A DNA stretch of 64,000 nt from positions 2,418,001-2,482,000 of the forward strand of contig NZ_CP058278.1 of the NCBI RefSeq assembly GCF_013389455.1. Reading direction: 5' to 3'. This document shows, piece by piece, positions 52,379 to 61,201 of this stretch (the stretch's first letter is position 1; the number at the start of each line of letters is the position of its first letter). Position numbers and translations under genes: made by a program. Source of the stretch: Flavobacterium inviolabile. Its GTDB lineage: Bacteria > Bacteroidota > Bacteroidia > Flavobacteriales > Flavobacteriaceae. The notes under the pieces are model-generated. The model saw nothing but the letters and a program-made list of their open reading frames with translations, was not told where the DNA came from and ran no database searches.

Positions 52379-53140
52379 TTATTCCGGTTCTATCATTTTC
52401 CAGGTTTCTAATGCCCAATCGATATCTTCAGGTTCATCAAAATACAAGGCAAGCTGTATAACCTGATTATCAATTATAGAAAAACCGTAAACAACGCCAT
52501 ATTCTTTTTCACCGTCTTTTTCGGAAACCAGATAGCCTGTTCTTAAAACACGATTGTCGGAAAACTCAAAAGTTTCCAGTGTCTTATCAAAATTTTGATC
52601 TCTATTTGCAATAAGCTGTTTGTGAGTATGGTAAATTTCCTCTTTACTTTTTCCCTTTTCATTCCAAATGGCAAGCCGGACAGATTTGTCACCAGTAGTA
52701 TAAAATAGGTCGCCGTTATCTTCGATACTGCGCTCAAACAGGTTGTTGATTGTAAGCGTCCATTCATTGGTGAGTTTGTGCATAACGGGATAATCGTCTT
52801 CTAACTCAAAATCGGTAACCCTGTACCATTCCGAATCATCATCTGTTCTCTCATAAACAGCACCTATTCCTTTTAATAAAATGGATTGCAGCGAAGGATC
52901 GACTTTGAGAATACTGGAAGGATTGTATATTCCTGTATTATTCGGATCGTTTATATAATCGTCTGTTTCAAAACCTGTAAAAATCCTCCAGCCGCTATCT
53001 TCCGGCCGGGTTCTTTTTTCCCGGTACATAAACCTTGGTTTTATATTTTGATCGGTAACCATTTTTGAAACCATTAATCCGCCTATAGGAGGGAAGCTGT
53101 CAAAGTTTTCTTCTTCCTGCTTTTTTTCAAAAAATTTCAT
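52379..53140 (-). CDS. DUF2185 (Imm33-like) domain protein
   Basis: The start at 53140 (MKFFEKKQEEENF) is chosen over 53209. The product has 253 residues. The DUF2185 signature is near the N-terminus: GGLMVSKMVTDQ, RPEDSGWRIFTGFETDDYIN. This domain occurs in immunity-type (Imm33) and stand-alone proteins. The remaining part ends with ALYFDEPEDIDWALETWKMI. No toxin gene is adjacent, so an immunity role cannot be claimed. Confidence 0.75.
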   Translation of the reverse strand: MKFFEKKQEEENFDSFPPIGGLMVSKMVTDQNIKPRFMYREKRTRPEDSGWRIFTGFETDDYINDPNNTGIYNPSSILKVDPSLQSILLKGIGAVYERTDDDSEWYRVTDFELEDDYPVMHKLTNEWTLTINNLFERSIEDNGDLFYTTGDKSVRLAIWNEKGKSKEEIYHTHKQLIANRDQNFDKTLETFEFSDNRVLRTGYLVSEKDGEKEYGVVYGFSIIDNQVIQLALYFDEPEDIDWALETWKMIEPE

Positions 53141-53213
53141 TTGTGAGCGTTTTTTAGGGTTATGTAATTTCTTATTGACGTAAATGTACAAATTTAGCCA
53201 GCACTCCATAAAA

Positions 53214-53236
53214 AAAGCAGCGTATCACGCTGCTTT
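53214..53236 (-). terminator. uvrA terminator
   Basis: AAAGCAGCGT (53214-53223) and ACGCTGCTTT (53227-53236) form a perfect 10-bp stem with an ATC loop; plus-strand A residues before it give a minus-strand T tail. It lies 21 bp after the uvrA stop. Confidence 0.92.
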
Positions 53237-53256
53237 AAAAATATATAGTACGGTTG

Positions 53257-56091
53257 TTATAGATGCAATTCCTTTTTAAGGAACTGAGCGGTATAACTCT
53301 TTTTGTTTTTAACGACTTCTTCCGGAGTACCTTTAGCGATCAGCTGTCCGCCGCCTTTTCCGCCTTCATAACCGATATCAATAATATAATCGGCCAGTTT
53401 GATAACGTCCATATTATGCTCAATAATAAGCACAGTATTGCCTTTATCGACCAGTTTGTTAATAACTTCCATTAAGACCCGGATGTCTTCAAAATGCAAA
53501 CCTGTAGTGGGTTCATCCAGGATATAAAAAGTATTCCCGGTATCTTTTTTAGACAATTCCGTAGCCAGTTTGATACGTTGTGCTTCCCCACCCGAAAGGG
53601 TTGTGCTCTGCTGTCCTAAAGTGATATATCCCAAACCAACATCCTGTATGGTTTTGATCTTACGGTATATTTTCGGAATGTTCTCAAAGAAAGGCACTGC
53701 TTCATCAACGGTCATCGCTAATATATCGGAAATAGATTTTCCTTTATAGCGTATTTCAAGCGTTTCCCGATTAAAACGTTTTCCCTGGCAGGTTTCACAT
53801 TCCACATATACATCCGGAAGGAAACTCATTTCAATAGTTCTCACACCCGATCCTTCACAGGTTTCGCAACGCCCGCCGGACACATTAAAGCTGAAACGTC
53901 CCGGTTTGTAACCGCGGATCATTGCTTCCGGTGTTTGGGTAAACAGGGTTCTGATTTCTGAAAAAACATCAGTATAGGTTGCCGGATTCGAACGTGGTGT
54001 ACGCCCGATCGGACTTTGGTCGATATCGATTACTTTATCAATATGCTCCAAACCTTCAATTTTTTTATACGGCTGTGGTTTTTTAACCGCATTAAAAAAG
54101 TGCGCATTCAAAATAGGGTAGAGCGTTTCATTAATCAAGGTCGATTTTCCGCTTCCGGAAACTCCGGTCACGCAGATCATTTTACCCAATGGCAGTTCTA
54201 TGGAAACATTTTTAAGATTGTTTCCGGTTGCTCCGGTTAATTTTAAAACCTTGCCATTACCTTCACGGCGTACTTTCGGAACGGCAATTTCCATTTCACC
54301 ATTCATATACATAGCCGTTAGTGTCTTTTCTTTCAGCAATTCCTTTGGCGTACCTTTGCTGATAATTTCACCGCCAAAGCGACCGGCTTTCGGACCGATA
54401 TCAATCACATAATCGGCACGTTCAATCATATCCTTGTCGTGCTCCACAACAATAACGGAATTTCCGATATCGCGCAATTGCTCCAGCGAACGGATTAAAC
54501 GCTCATTATCCCTTTGGTGCAGTCCGATACTCGGCTCATCCAGAATATACAGGACACCGACAAGCTGTGAACCAATTTGTGTTGCTAAACGGATACGCTG
54601 TGCCTCACCGCCGGAAAGCGATTTGGAACTTCTGTTCAGCGACAGGTAATTTAAACCCACGTCGACTAAAAAGCTCAGACGGGCTTTTATTTCTTTGACA
54701 ATCTCAACAGCGATTGCTTTTTGTTTTTCGTTCAGGTGAGGAGTCAGGTTTTCAAACCAGTCACTCAACTCGTCTATATCCATTGAAGAAAGTTCCCCAA
54801 TGTTCTTTTCATTGATTTTAAAATAAAGGGCTTCCTTTTTAAGTCGGGTCCCCTGGCATTCCGGACAATTAACCTCGTCCATGAATTCCTTTGCCCAGCG
54901 TTTTATAGAAGCCGAATCGCTTTCGTCAAACTGATTTTTGATAAAATTGGAAATACCTTCAAAGTCAATTTTATAATCTTTGGTGATTCCCATCACTTTG
55001 GAAACAACGGAGAACTTTTCGTTTCCGCCGTTTAAAATCATATCCATGGCTTCCTGCGGAATTTTCTCTATCGGGTCGGTTAATTTAAAACCGTATTTTT
55101 CACCAATAACTTCCAGCTGTTTGAATATCCAGGAGTTTTTTTGCTCACCTAAAGGGGCAAAACCACCGTTTTTAATGGATAATTTCGGATTCGGGATAAT
55201 CTTGTTCAGGTTTACCTCATTTACCGTTCCCAAACCGTTACAATGGTCACAGGCTCCTTTTGGAGAGTTGAATGAGAAATTGTTTGGCTCCGGATTCGGG
55301 TAGGAGATACCGGAAGTAGGACACATTAAGTTTCGGCTGAAATAGCGTACTTCCTGACTTTCTTGCTCAATAATCATCATGACGTCTTCACCGTGATACA
55401 TCGCTGTTTTGATGCTTTCGGTTAAACGTTTGTCATTGTCTTCCGTATTTTCAATGGCCATACGGTCAATCACAATTTCAATATCGTGTGTTTTGTAGCG
55501 GTCCACTTTCATACCGAACTCCAGGTCGCGGATTTCACCGTCAACACGCACTTTTACAAAACCCTGTTTGGAGATCTGCTCAAACAACTCGCGATAATGT
55601 CCTTTACGGGAACGGATAATCGGTGCTAAAATATTGATGCGCTTTCCTTCGAAGTTTTCATGAATAAGCTGTTTGATCTGCTCATCGCTGTAGCTCACCA
55701 TTTTTTCGCCGGTATTATAACTGTATGCCTCACCGGCACGGGCATAAAGCAGACGAAGAAAATCGTAAATTTCCGTAATTGTCCCTACCGTGGAACGCGG
55801 ACTTTTACTGGTTGTTTTTTGCTCGATAGCAATTACAGGAGATAAACCGTCGATCTTATCCACATCAGGACGTTCCAGACCACCCAAAAACTGACGGGCA
55901 TAGGCTGAAAAAGTTTCGATATAACGGCGTTGTCCTTCTGCATAGATCGTATCGAAAGCCAATGACGATTTTCCGGAACCGGAAAGACCGGTAACAACCA
56001 CCAGTTTTTCACGGGGAATAATAACATCTATATTCTTTAAATTATGCGCTCTGGCGCCTAATACTTCAATGGTTTCTTCTGTGTTCAGCAT
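53257..56091 (-). CDS. uvrA: Excinuclease ABC subunit A
   Basis: The start at 56091 ([20 protein letters not shown]) is chosen. The product has 944 residues, full length. Two ABC ATPase modules with Walker [17 protein letters not shown] (N) and [16 protein letters not shown] (C), two signature blocks ([28 protein letters not shown]), and zinc modules ([20 protein letters not shown] and CETCQGKRF). It recognises damaged DNA in nucleotide excision repair. A -7-like TACCTTTG lies just upstream (56111-56118 on the minus strand). Confidence 0.98.
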   Translation of the reverse strand: MLNTEETIEVLGARAHNLKNIDVIIPREKLVVVTGLSGSGKSSLAFDTIYAEGQRRYIETFSAYARQFLGGLERPDVDKIDGLSPVIAIEQKTTSKSPRSTVGTITEIYDFLRLLYARAGEAYSYNTGEKMVSYSDEQIKQLIHENFEGKRINILAPIIRSRKGHYRELFEQISKQGFVKVRVDGEIRDLEFGMKVDRYKTHDIEIVIDRMAIENTEDNDKRLTESIKTAMYHGEDVMMIIEQESQEVRYFSRNLMCPTSGISYPNPEPNNFSFNSPKGACDHCNGLGTVNEVNLNKIIPNPKLSIKNGGFAPLGEQKNSWIFKQLEVIGEKYGFKLTDPIEKIPQEAMDMILNGGNEKFSVVSKVMGITKDYKIDFEGISNFIKNQFDESDSASIKRWAKEFMDEVNCPECQGTRLKKEALYFKINEKNIGELSSMDIDELSDWFENLTPHLNEKQKAIAVEIVKEIKARLSFLVDVGLNYLSLNRSSKSLSGGEAQRIRLATQIGSQLVGVLYILDEPSIGLHQRDNERLIRSLEQLRDIGNSVIVVEHDKDMIERADYVIDIGPKAGRFGGEIISKGTPKELLKEKTLTAMYMNGEMEIAVPKVRREGNGKVLKLTGATGNNLKNVSIELPLGKMICVTGVSGSGKSTLINETLYPILNAHFFNAVKKPQPYKKIEGLEHIDKVIDIDQSPIGRTPRSNPATYTDVFSEIRTLFTQTPEAMIRGYKPGRFSFNVSGGRCETCEGSGVRTIEMSFLPDVYVECETCQGKRFNRETLEIRYKGKSISDILAMTVDEAVPFFENIPKIYRKIKTIQDVGLGYITLGQQSTTLSGGEAQRIKLATELSKKDTGNTFYILDEPTTGLHFEDIRVLMEVINKLVDKGNTVLIIEHNMDVIKLADYIIDIGYEGGKGGGQLIAKGTPEEVVKNKKSYTAQFLKKELHL

Positions 56092-56273
56092 ATAAAAGTT
56101 GTGCAAAACGCAAAGGTACTGTTTTGAAATTTAATTTGATACGGAGAGTAAGAAGAAATTTTGTTTAAAAAGTTAATAAATAGCATTGCTAATCATGACC
56201 CGTACAGCCAATGTATTGCTGTGATCTGCATGACATCGGTATTACATCCGAATAGGTTTACAAAAAGTATTTA

Positions 56274-57251
56274 TTATTGCTTTAAAGCACTTGGAACCAC
56301 GCCGTATTTCTTTTTAAATGCCGTGGTAAAATGGGTTGCATTTTTATAACCGATAAATTCCGCTACCTGGGTTACCGTCGTATTTTTTTCGGCCAGCATT
56401 TTCTGTGCCTTTTCCATTTTCAGGTCATTCAGATAACCGAAAACAGTAGTCCCGAAAAGGATTTTAAAACCTTTTTTCAGCGTAAATTCATTGGTTCCGA
56501 CTTTATAAGCCAGTTCCGATAAGGTAAAAGGATAATGCATGTCGGCAAGCAGTAAATCCCGCACCTGGTACATCTTATTCACATCGGCTTCCTTTAACGA
56601 ACATTGGAGCGGGCAATTTTTGCAGCTCATCTGCTCTAACTGCGATAATAGCAGCTGTACGATCTGCGATTCGATATACAGCCGTTTGTAGATTCCTTTT
56701 CGCTTACAGCCGGTAATATTCTCAATTATGGCAATAATCTCCGGCGTGATGGTTAAATTCTTTTTGGCCAGCGTACAATTGTGCTTTTGCTTGATGGAAG
56801 TCAGGAACTGTTTGATATGCGGTTCCTCTTCACAAACATATTTTTTAAAAAAATCAGGATGGATGTGTACTTCAAAAAGCTTGAAATGATCGGGAGTATA
56901 CCAGTTCCATTTGCTCTTTTCCTTATTGCAGTAAATCAGATTGTGCTGTAAGGTTTCAAACCGGTGCAGCGAACCTTCCGCTTCCTTTACCTGACTCTGC
57001 CCGTAAAGCAGGAAATGCATCTTAATGGTATCGGTATCGTTTTCAAAATGTACCCTGGAAACATCATTAAAACGGAAATTGGCATAGCTCACATAAATAT
57101 TCTTAAAAAAGAAATCTTTGAATTCTCCTTCACACTTCGATTTGTCCAATGCCAGCGGATGCGAATAGTAGTCGGTTTTATTGTCCCGGCTGATAGTTGG
57201 GGAGTATTTCTTTCTAAAAACTTCATTTCCATACTCAACTGTAATATGCAT
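56274..57251 (-). CDS. AraC-family regulator, divergent from siderophore genes
   Basis: The protein has 325 residues. The C-terminal double HTH (FTLSELAYKVGTNEFTLKKG; TTVTQVAEFIGYKNATHFTT) and GVVPSALKQ end are clear. The N-terminal half has a Cys-rich patch (CKNCPLQC) before the HTH. The layout resembles PchR/YbtA-type regulators that activate siderophore genes in response to iron-siderophore. It is divergently transcribed from the TonB receptor, the usual arrangement; the role is inferred. Confidence 0.85.
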   Translation of the reverse strand: MHITVEYGNEVFRKKYSPTISRDNKTDYYSHPLALDKSKCEGEFKDFFFKNIYVSYANFRFNDVSRVHFENDTDTIKMHFLLYGQSQVKEAEGSLHRFETLQHNLIYCNKEKSKWNWYTPDHFKLFEVHIHPDFFKKYVCEEEPHIKQFLTSIKQKHNCTLAKKNLTITPEIIAIIENITGCKRKGIYKRLYIESQIVQLLLSQLEQMSCKNCPLQCSLKEADVNKMYQVRDLLLADMHYPFTLSELAYKVGTNEFTLKKGFKILFGTTVFGYLNDLKMEKAQKMLAEKNTTVTQVAEFIGYKNATHFTTAFKKKYGVVPSALKQ

Positions 57252-57326
57252 AGCAATTATTCCGTTTGGCGTTATAATTATTCCTTTTTACGTCCGTTTT
57301 GTGATTTTCAGGTTGGTAATTTTGTA

Positions 57327-57357
57327 CAAAAATAATCCTATTTAGAATAAATACAAA
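57327..57357 (-). promoter_or_regulatory. araC promoter with inverted repeat in spacer
   Basis: On the minus strand TTTG (57354-57357), a 19-bp spacer and TATTTTTG (57327-57334) match the Bacteroidota promoter. The inverted repeat TATTTAGAATAAATA (57339-57353) fills the spacer. It could bind Fur-like or the AraC protein itself. Confidence 0.55.
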
Positions 57358-57389
57358 TAATACAATCTTTAAATTAAAGAAAAATTACC

Positions 57390-59621
57390 ATGAACAAAAA
57401 CGAATTGGCAATCGTAATAATTGCTATGATTTTGGGAGGACAAACCCTGAAAGCACAAACGGCTCAAGACTCCTTAAAATCGAAATCGCTGGACGAAGTT
57501 ATAGTGGTTTCTTCGCGTGCTCCAAAACAGATCAGTGATATTCCGGGAACGGTCTGGATCATCGATCAGAAACAGATTCAGCAGCAAATTAAAGGCGGTG
57601 CCGGAATAAAAGAAGTTTTAGGAGCGTTGATTCCAAGCTTAGACATCGGTAACCAGGGCAGAACCAATTATGCCCAGAATATGAGAGGCAGAAACGTATT
57701 GGTCATGCTAAACGGTGTTTCGTTAAACAGTGCGAGAGCCGTGAGCCGTCAGTTTGATGCGATTGATCCTTTTAATATTGAAAGAATTGAAGTGCTTTCC
57801 GGAGCAAGTGCCGTTTATGGAGGGGATGCGACGGGTGGTGTCATTAATATCATAACGAAAAAAGCAGCTTCAAACAAACTGGGATTTGAAACCAGTCTGG
57901 GAGCCAAAAGCGGATTGCGCAATAAAAATGATCACGATACCAGGATAGCACAGGCTATTGAAGGCGGAAATAAATTCATGAAATTCCGTTTGGGTGCGGC
58001 ATATACCCAGAATGCCGGTGCTTTTGATGCGAATGGCAATCAGGTCATTACCGATGTAAAGCAGTCGGATTTTCAATACAACCGTTCTGTAGATGTATTG
58101 GGAAGCCTTGATTTTAAATTAGCCGGTAACCAGGATTTAAGTTTTGATTTTCAGCATTATGTATCAAAAGTAAGAAACGATAAATGGCTGTCATTCGGAA
58201 CCGATTATTCCGGAATTACCACCAACAATCCGGATCTGATCCGGGTATTGGGAGGAGCCCATTCGGATATTGTTCCAAGCACCACCCGACGCATGCTAAA
58301 CCTGCAATACAGCTTACGCAACATTTTGGGCGGACAGAACTTATTGTTTCAGGCTTTTGCAAGAACGGAAAATATCGATTTCGGAGCTTCATTTGCAGAA
58401 GTACCCAAAGCTCCAACCGGAATTACGATCCCGAGATTCTTATCCTCAGCAAGAGGAAATACGGATGTTTACGGTTTAAAAGCGGTGCTGTATAAAAAAT
58501 GGGACAAGCTTTCGGTGACTTACGGAATGGATGCCGACAGGGATAAATTTGATGGGGACCAGTCCATTTTTAACCCGGAAACCAGCAGTGCCAGTGGCGG
58601 TTTAATCAACAGGACCGATGCCATGGTAGGAAGATATCCCGATACGCAGATTACCGGTATTTCTGGCTTTGCCCAGGCCGACTGGAATGTTTTGGGTAAA
58701 CTCACCCTTTCCGGAGGTATCCGTCAGCAGCATACTAACGTAAAAGTTGATGATTTTGTAGGCTTCAAAGAACAGATTTACATGCATTTTGGCTATGGTG
58801 CTTCGGCAGATATGGTAAAAGGAGGGAAGAACGACTACAACGTAACGCTGGTTAACGGTAGCGCCCTTTATAAATTCAATGAAAAACAACAGGCATGGTT
58901 TACCTTTTCGCAGGGATTTGCGGTACCGGATGCTGCTAAATCATACGGATTTGGTAAATACGAACTTGTCAATAACCACTGGAACCTGTTAAACAGTATT
59001 GCTGTAAGTGAAAAACCGCTTAGCGGAGTGAAAACAAACCAGTTCGAAGTGGGATGGAGACATCATTCAGCGTATGGTTTTTATGCGCAGGGATCTTTAT
59101 TTTATGCCTTATCCAATAAAACCTTGAAAATTGATAACACGGCATTTACCATTTCTTTATTAGACCAGAAATTGCGAAACTATGGTTTTGAAGGAGCATT
59201 GGGCTACCGTTTTGAAAGAGGATTGGAAGCAGGAGGAAACATTTTATTAATGGCTTCCGAAACAGAAACGGCAAACGACGGTTGGCAAAACCAGTCGGTT
59301 TATACCACCAACCCTTCAAAATTCATGGCATTTACAGGATGGAACGATAAAGCTTTCTCACTGCGTTTACAGGCACAGCACTCAATGAACTATACCGATT
59401 TGACGGGCGCAAAGATCACAGGATTCACGTTATTTGACCTGATTGGTGATGTGAAATTCCTGAAAGGTACTGTGAACTTTGGTGTTCAGAACCTTTTAAA
59501 CAGAGACTACGTAACGATTTGGGGGCAGCGTTCGGTATTTTTCTACCAGACACCTCAAAAAGCCTTTGGGTACCTGGGAAGAGGACGAACATTCTCTCTT
59601 GGTTATACCATTAAATTTTAA
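57390..59621 (+). CDS. TonB-dependent siderophore receptor
   Basis: The protein has 743 residues. Signal peptide about 1-22 (ending GGQTLKAQ). The plug domain (~45-160) has DEVIVVSSRAPKQISDIPGT and RIEVLSGASAVYGGDATGG; the C-terminal barrel ends GRTFSLGYTIKF with the terminal Phe. It imports ferric siderophore with TonB energy. It is the first gene of the siderophore locus, 66 bp upstream of the decarboxylase with a stem-loop between. Confidence 0.93.
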   Translation: MNKNELAIVIIAMILGGQTLKAQTAQDSLKSKSLDEVIVVSSRAPKQISDIPGTVWIIDQKQIQQQIKGGAGIKEVLGALIPSLDIGNQGRTNYAQNMRGRNVLVMLNGVSLNSARAVSRQFDAIDPFNIERIEVLSGASAVYGGDATGGVINIITKKAASNKLGFETSLGAKSGLRNKNDHDTRIAQAIEGGNKFMKFRLGAAYTQNAGAFDANGNQVITDVKQSDFQYNRSVDVLGSLDFKLAGNQDLSFDFQHYVSKVRNDKWLSFGTDYSGITTNNPDLIRVLGGAHSDIVPSTTRRMLNLQYSLRNILGGQNLLFQAFARTENIDFGASFAEVPKAPTGITIPRFLSSARGNTDVYGLKAVLYKKWDKLSVTYGMDADRDKFDGDQSIFNPETSSASGGLINRTDAMVGRYPDTQITGISGFAQADWNVLGKLTLSGGIRQQHTNVKVDDFVGFKEQIYMHFGYGASADMVKGGKNDYNVTLVNGSALYKFNEKQQAWFTFSQGFAVPDAAKSYGFGKYELVNNHWNLLNSIAVSEKPLSGVKTNQFEVGWRHHSAYGFYAQGSLFYALSNKTLKIDNTAFTISLLDQKLRNYGFEGALGYRFERGLEAGGNILLMASETETANDGWQNQSVYTTNPSKFMAFTGWNDKAFSLRLQAQHSMNYTDLTGAKITGFTLFDLIGDVKFLKGTVNFGVQNLLNRDYVTIWGQRSVFFYQTPQKAFGYLGRGRTFSLGYTIKF

Positions 59622-59632
59622 AAATAATAAGC

Positions 59633-59657
59633 ACAGTCGGATATCATGTCCGACTGT
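59633..59657 (+). terminator. Stem-loop between receptor and biosynthesis genes
   Basis: ACAGTCGGA (59633-59641) and TCCGACTGT (59649-59657) form a 9-bp stem with a 7-nt loop, but the tail (CTTGTATT) is a weak T tract. It could be a leaky terminator or an mRNA-stabilising hairpin that makes receptor mRNA more abundant. Confidence 0.5.
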
Positions 59658-59686
59658 CTTGTATTAACTATAACACAACTACAACT

Positions 59687-61201
59687 ATGAACCCTTTATC
59701 TAACCTACAAACGCCTACTCAGCAGCAAACTGCATTTTACAGCAAAAGTTTGTTTTGTGCCACCAACACAAAAGAGTATCAGCAAGCAATGGATATGGCA
59801 CGTGACTGTGTCGTAGCCTTTCTGGAAGAAAACAAAAAACCGTTTAGCGGTATTGCTCCTGAAACATTAAAAAAACAATTCGAATCGCTAAACCTGAATA
59901 TTCCGTTAGCCGGATATGAAAAAGTCTTTCAGGAAGCAAAAGAACTGTACACCCAACATGCAATTGCGTTTCATCAGCCCGGGTATGTAGCCCATTTAAA
60001 TTGCCCGGTTGTTATTCCGGCTATTGCCGCAGAAGTACTGATCAGTGCGATTAACTCTTCCCTTGACACCTGGGATCAGAGTGCCGGAGGAACACTTATC
60101 GAACAAAAACTGATTCGCTGGACCTGCGACGAAATCGGATTTGGCAGCAAAGCCGATGGTGTTTTTACAAGCGGCGGCTCGCAGAGTAATTTAATGGGCT
60201 TGCTGCTGGCAAGAGACCATTATGCCGTGGAATACCTGAATCACAATATTAAAAAAGAAGGATTGCCTGCGGAAGCGTCCCGTTTTAGAATTTTTGTTTC
60301 GGAAGCAGCCCATTTCAGCCTGCAAAAAAGTGCCGCAATACTGGGGTTAGGCGAACAGGCTGTCGTAAAAGTAAAAACCGATCGCTCTTTCCGTATGAAT
60401 ACCGTTTTACTGGAAGATGCCATAAAAAGAGAAATTGGCAACGGAAACATACCCATTGCGATTGTTGCTACGGCAGGAACCACCGATTTTGGAAATGTCG
60501 ATCCGTTAACGGCTGTGGCAAACCTGGCGGCAAAATACAGATTATGGCTTCATGTGGATGCCGCTTACGGCTGCGGTGCCCTGCTGACCGAAAAATACAG
60601 GTACCTGATTGACGGAATTGAAAAAGCCAATTCGGTTACTGTCGATTATCATAAAGCCTTTTTCCAGCCGGTAAGCAGCAGTGCTTTCCTGGTGAACGAC
60701 AAACGCTATTTCGGTCTGGTAACCCATTATGCCGATTACCTGAATCCGAAGGATCACGATGATAATGGTATACCGAATCAGGTGAACAAATCCATACAGA
60801 CCACACGCCGTTTTGATGCCCTGAAATTGTGGTTTACGCTGCGGATAATGGGGAAAGAAGGCCTGGGGAATTATATCGAACGCATAATAGAAACAACCAA
60901 AGAAGCGGTAAAAGTAATTGAAAACGACAGCCATTTCGAACTGCTCAATCATTCCGATCTGTCTGCACTGGTATTCCGGTATTCCGCCTGCCCTTTCAAA
61001 TCGTTTGATCTCAATAACATCAACCTGCACATTAAAGCCCAGCTTTATAAGAACGGATTCGGACTCGTTGCCGGAACAAAAGTGAACGGACAGTTTTACC
61101 TCAAATTCACAATACTAAATCCACTAACGACAACAACGGATATACAGGACATTTTAAATTTAATTAAACAACACGGAAATGAGTACATCGATTTTAACTA
61201 G
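59687..61201 (+). CDS. PLP-dependent decarboxylase (diaminobutyrate/lysine type) of siderophore synthesis
   Basis: The protein has 504 residues, group II decarboxylase. Blocks: SSLDTWDQSAGGTLIEQKLI, FTSGGSQSNLMGLLLARDH, LWLHVDAAYGCGALL and the PLP Lys in TVDYHKAFFQPVSSSAFLV. The preferred amino acid (2,4-diaminobutyrate, ornithine or lysine) cannot be read. It would supply the diamine that is hydroxylated and acylated. It overlaps the next gene by 23 bp (61179-61201). Confidence 0.9.
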   Translation: MNPLSNLQTPTQQQTAFYSKSLFCATNTKEYQQAMDMARDCVVAFLEENKKPFSGIAPETLKKQFESLNLNIPLAGYEKVFQEAKELYTQHAIAFHQPGYVAHLNCPVVIPAIAAEVLISAINSSLDTWDQSAGGTLIEQKLIRWTCDEIGFGSKADGVFTSGGSQSNLMGLLLARDHYAVEYLNHNIKKEGLPAEASRFRIFVSEAAHFSLQKSAAILGLGEQAVVKVKTDRSFRMNTVLLEDAIKREIGNGNIPIAIVATAGTTDFGNVDPLTAVANLAAKYRLWLHVDAAYGCGALLTEKYRYLIDGIEKANSVTVDYHKAFFQPVSSSAFLVNDKRYFGLVTHYADYLNPKDHDDNGIPNQVNKSIQTTRRFDALKLWFTLRIMGKEGLGNYIERIIETTKEAVKVIENDSHFELLNHSDLSALVFRYSACPFKSFDLNNINLHIKAQLYKNGFGLVAGTKVNGQFYLKFTILNPLTTTTDIQDILNLIKQHGNEYIDFN

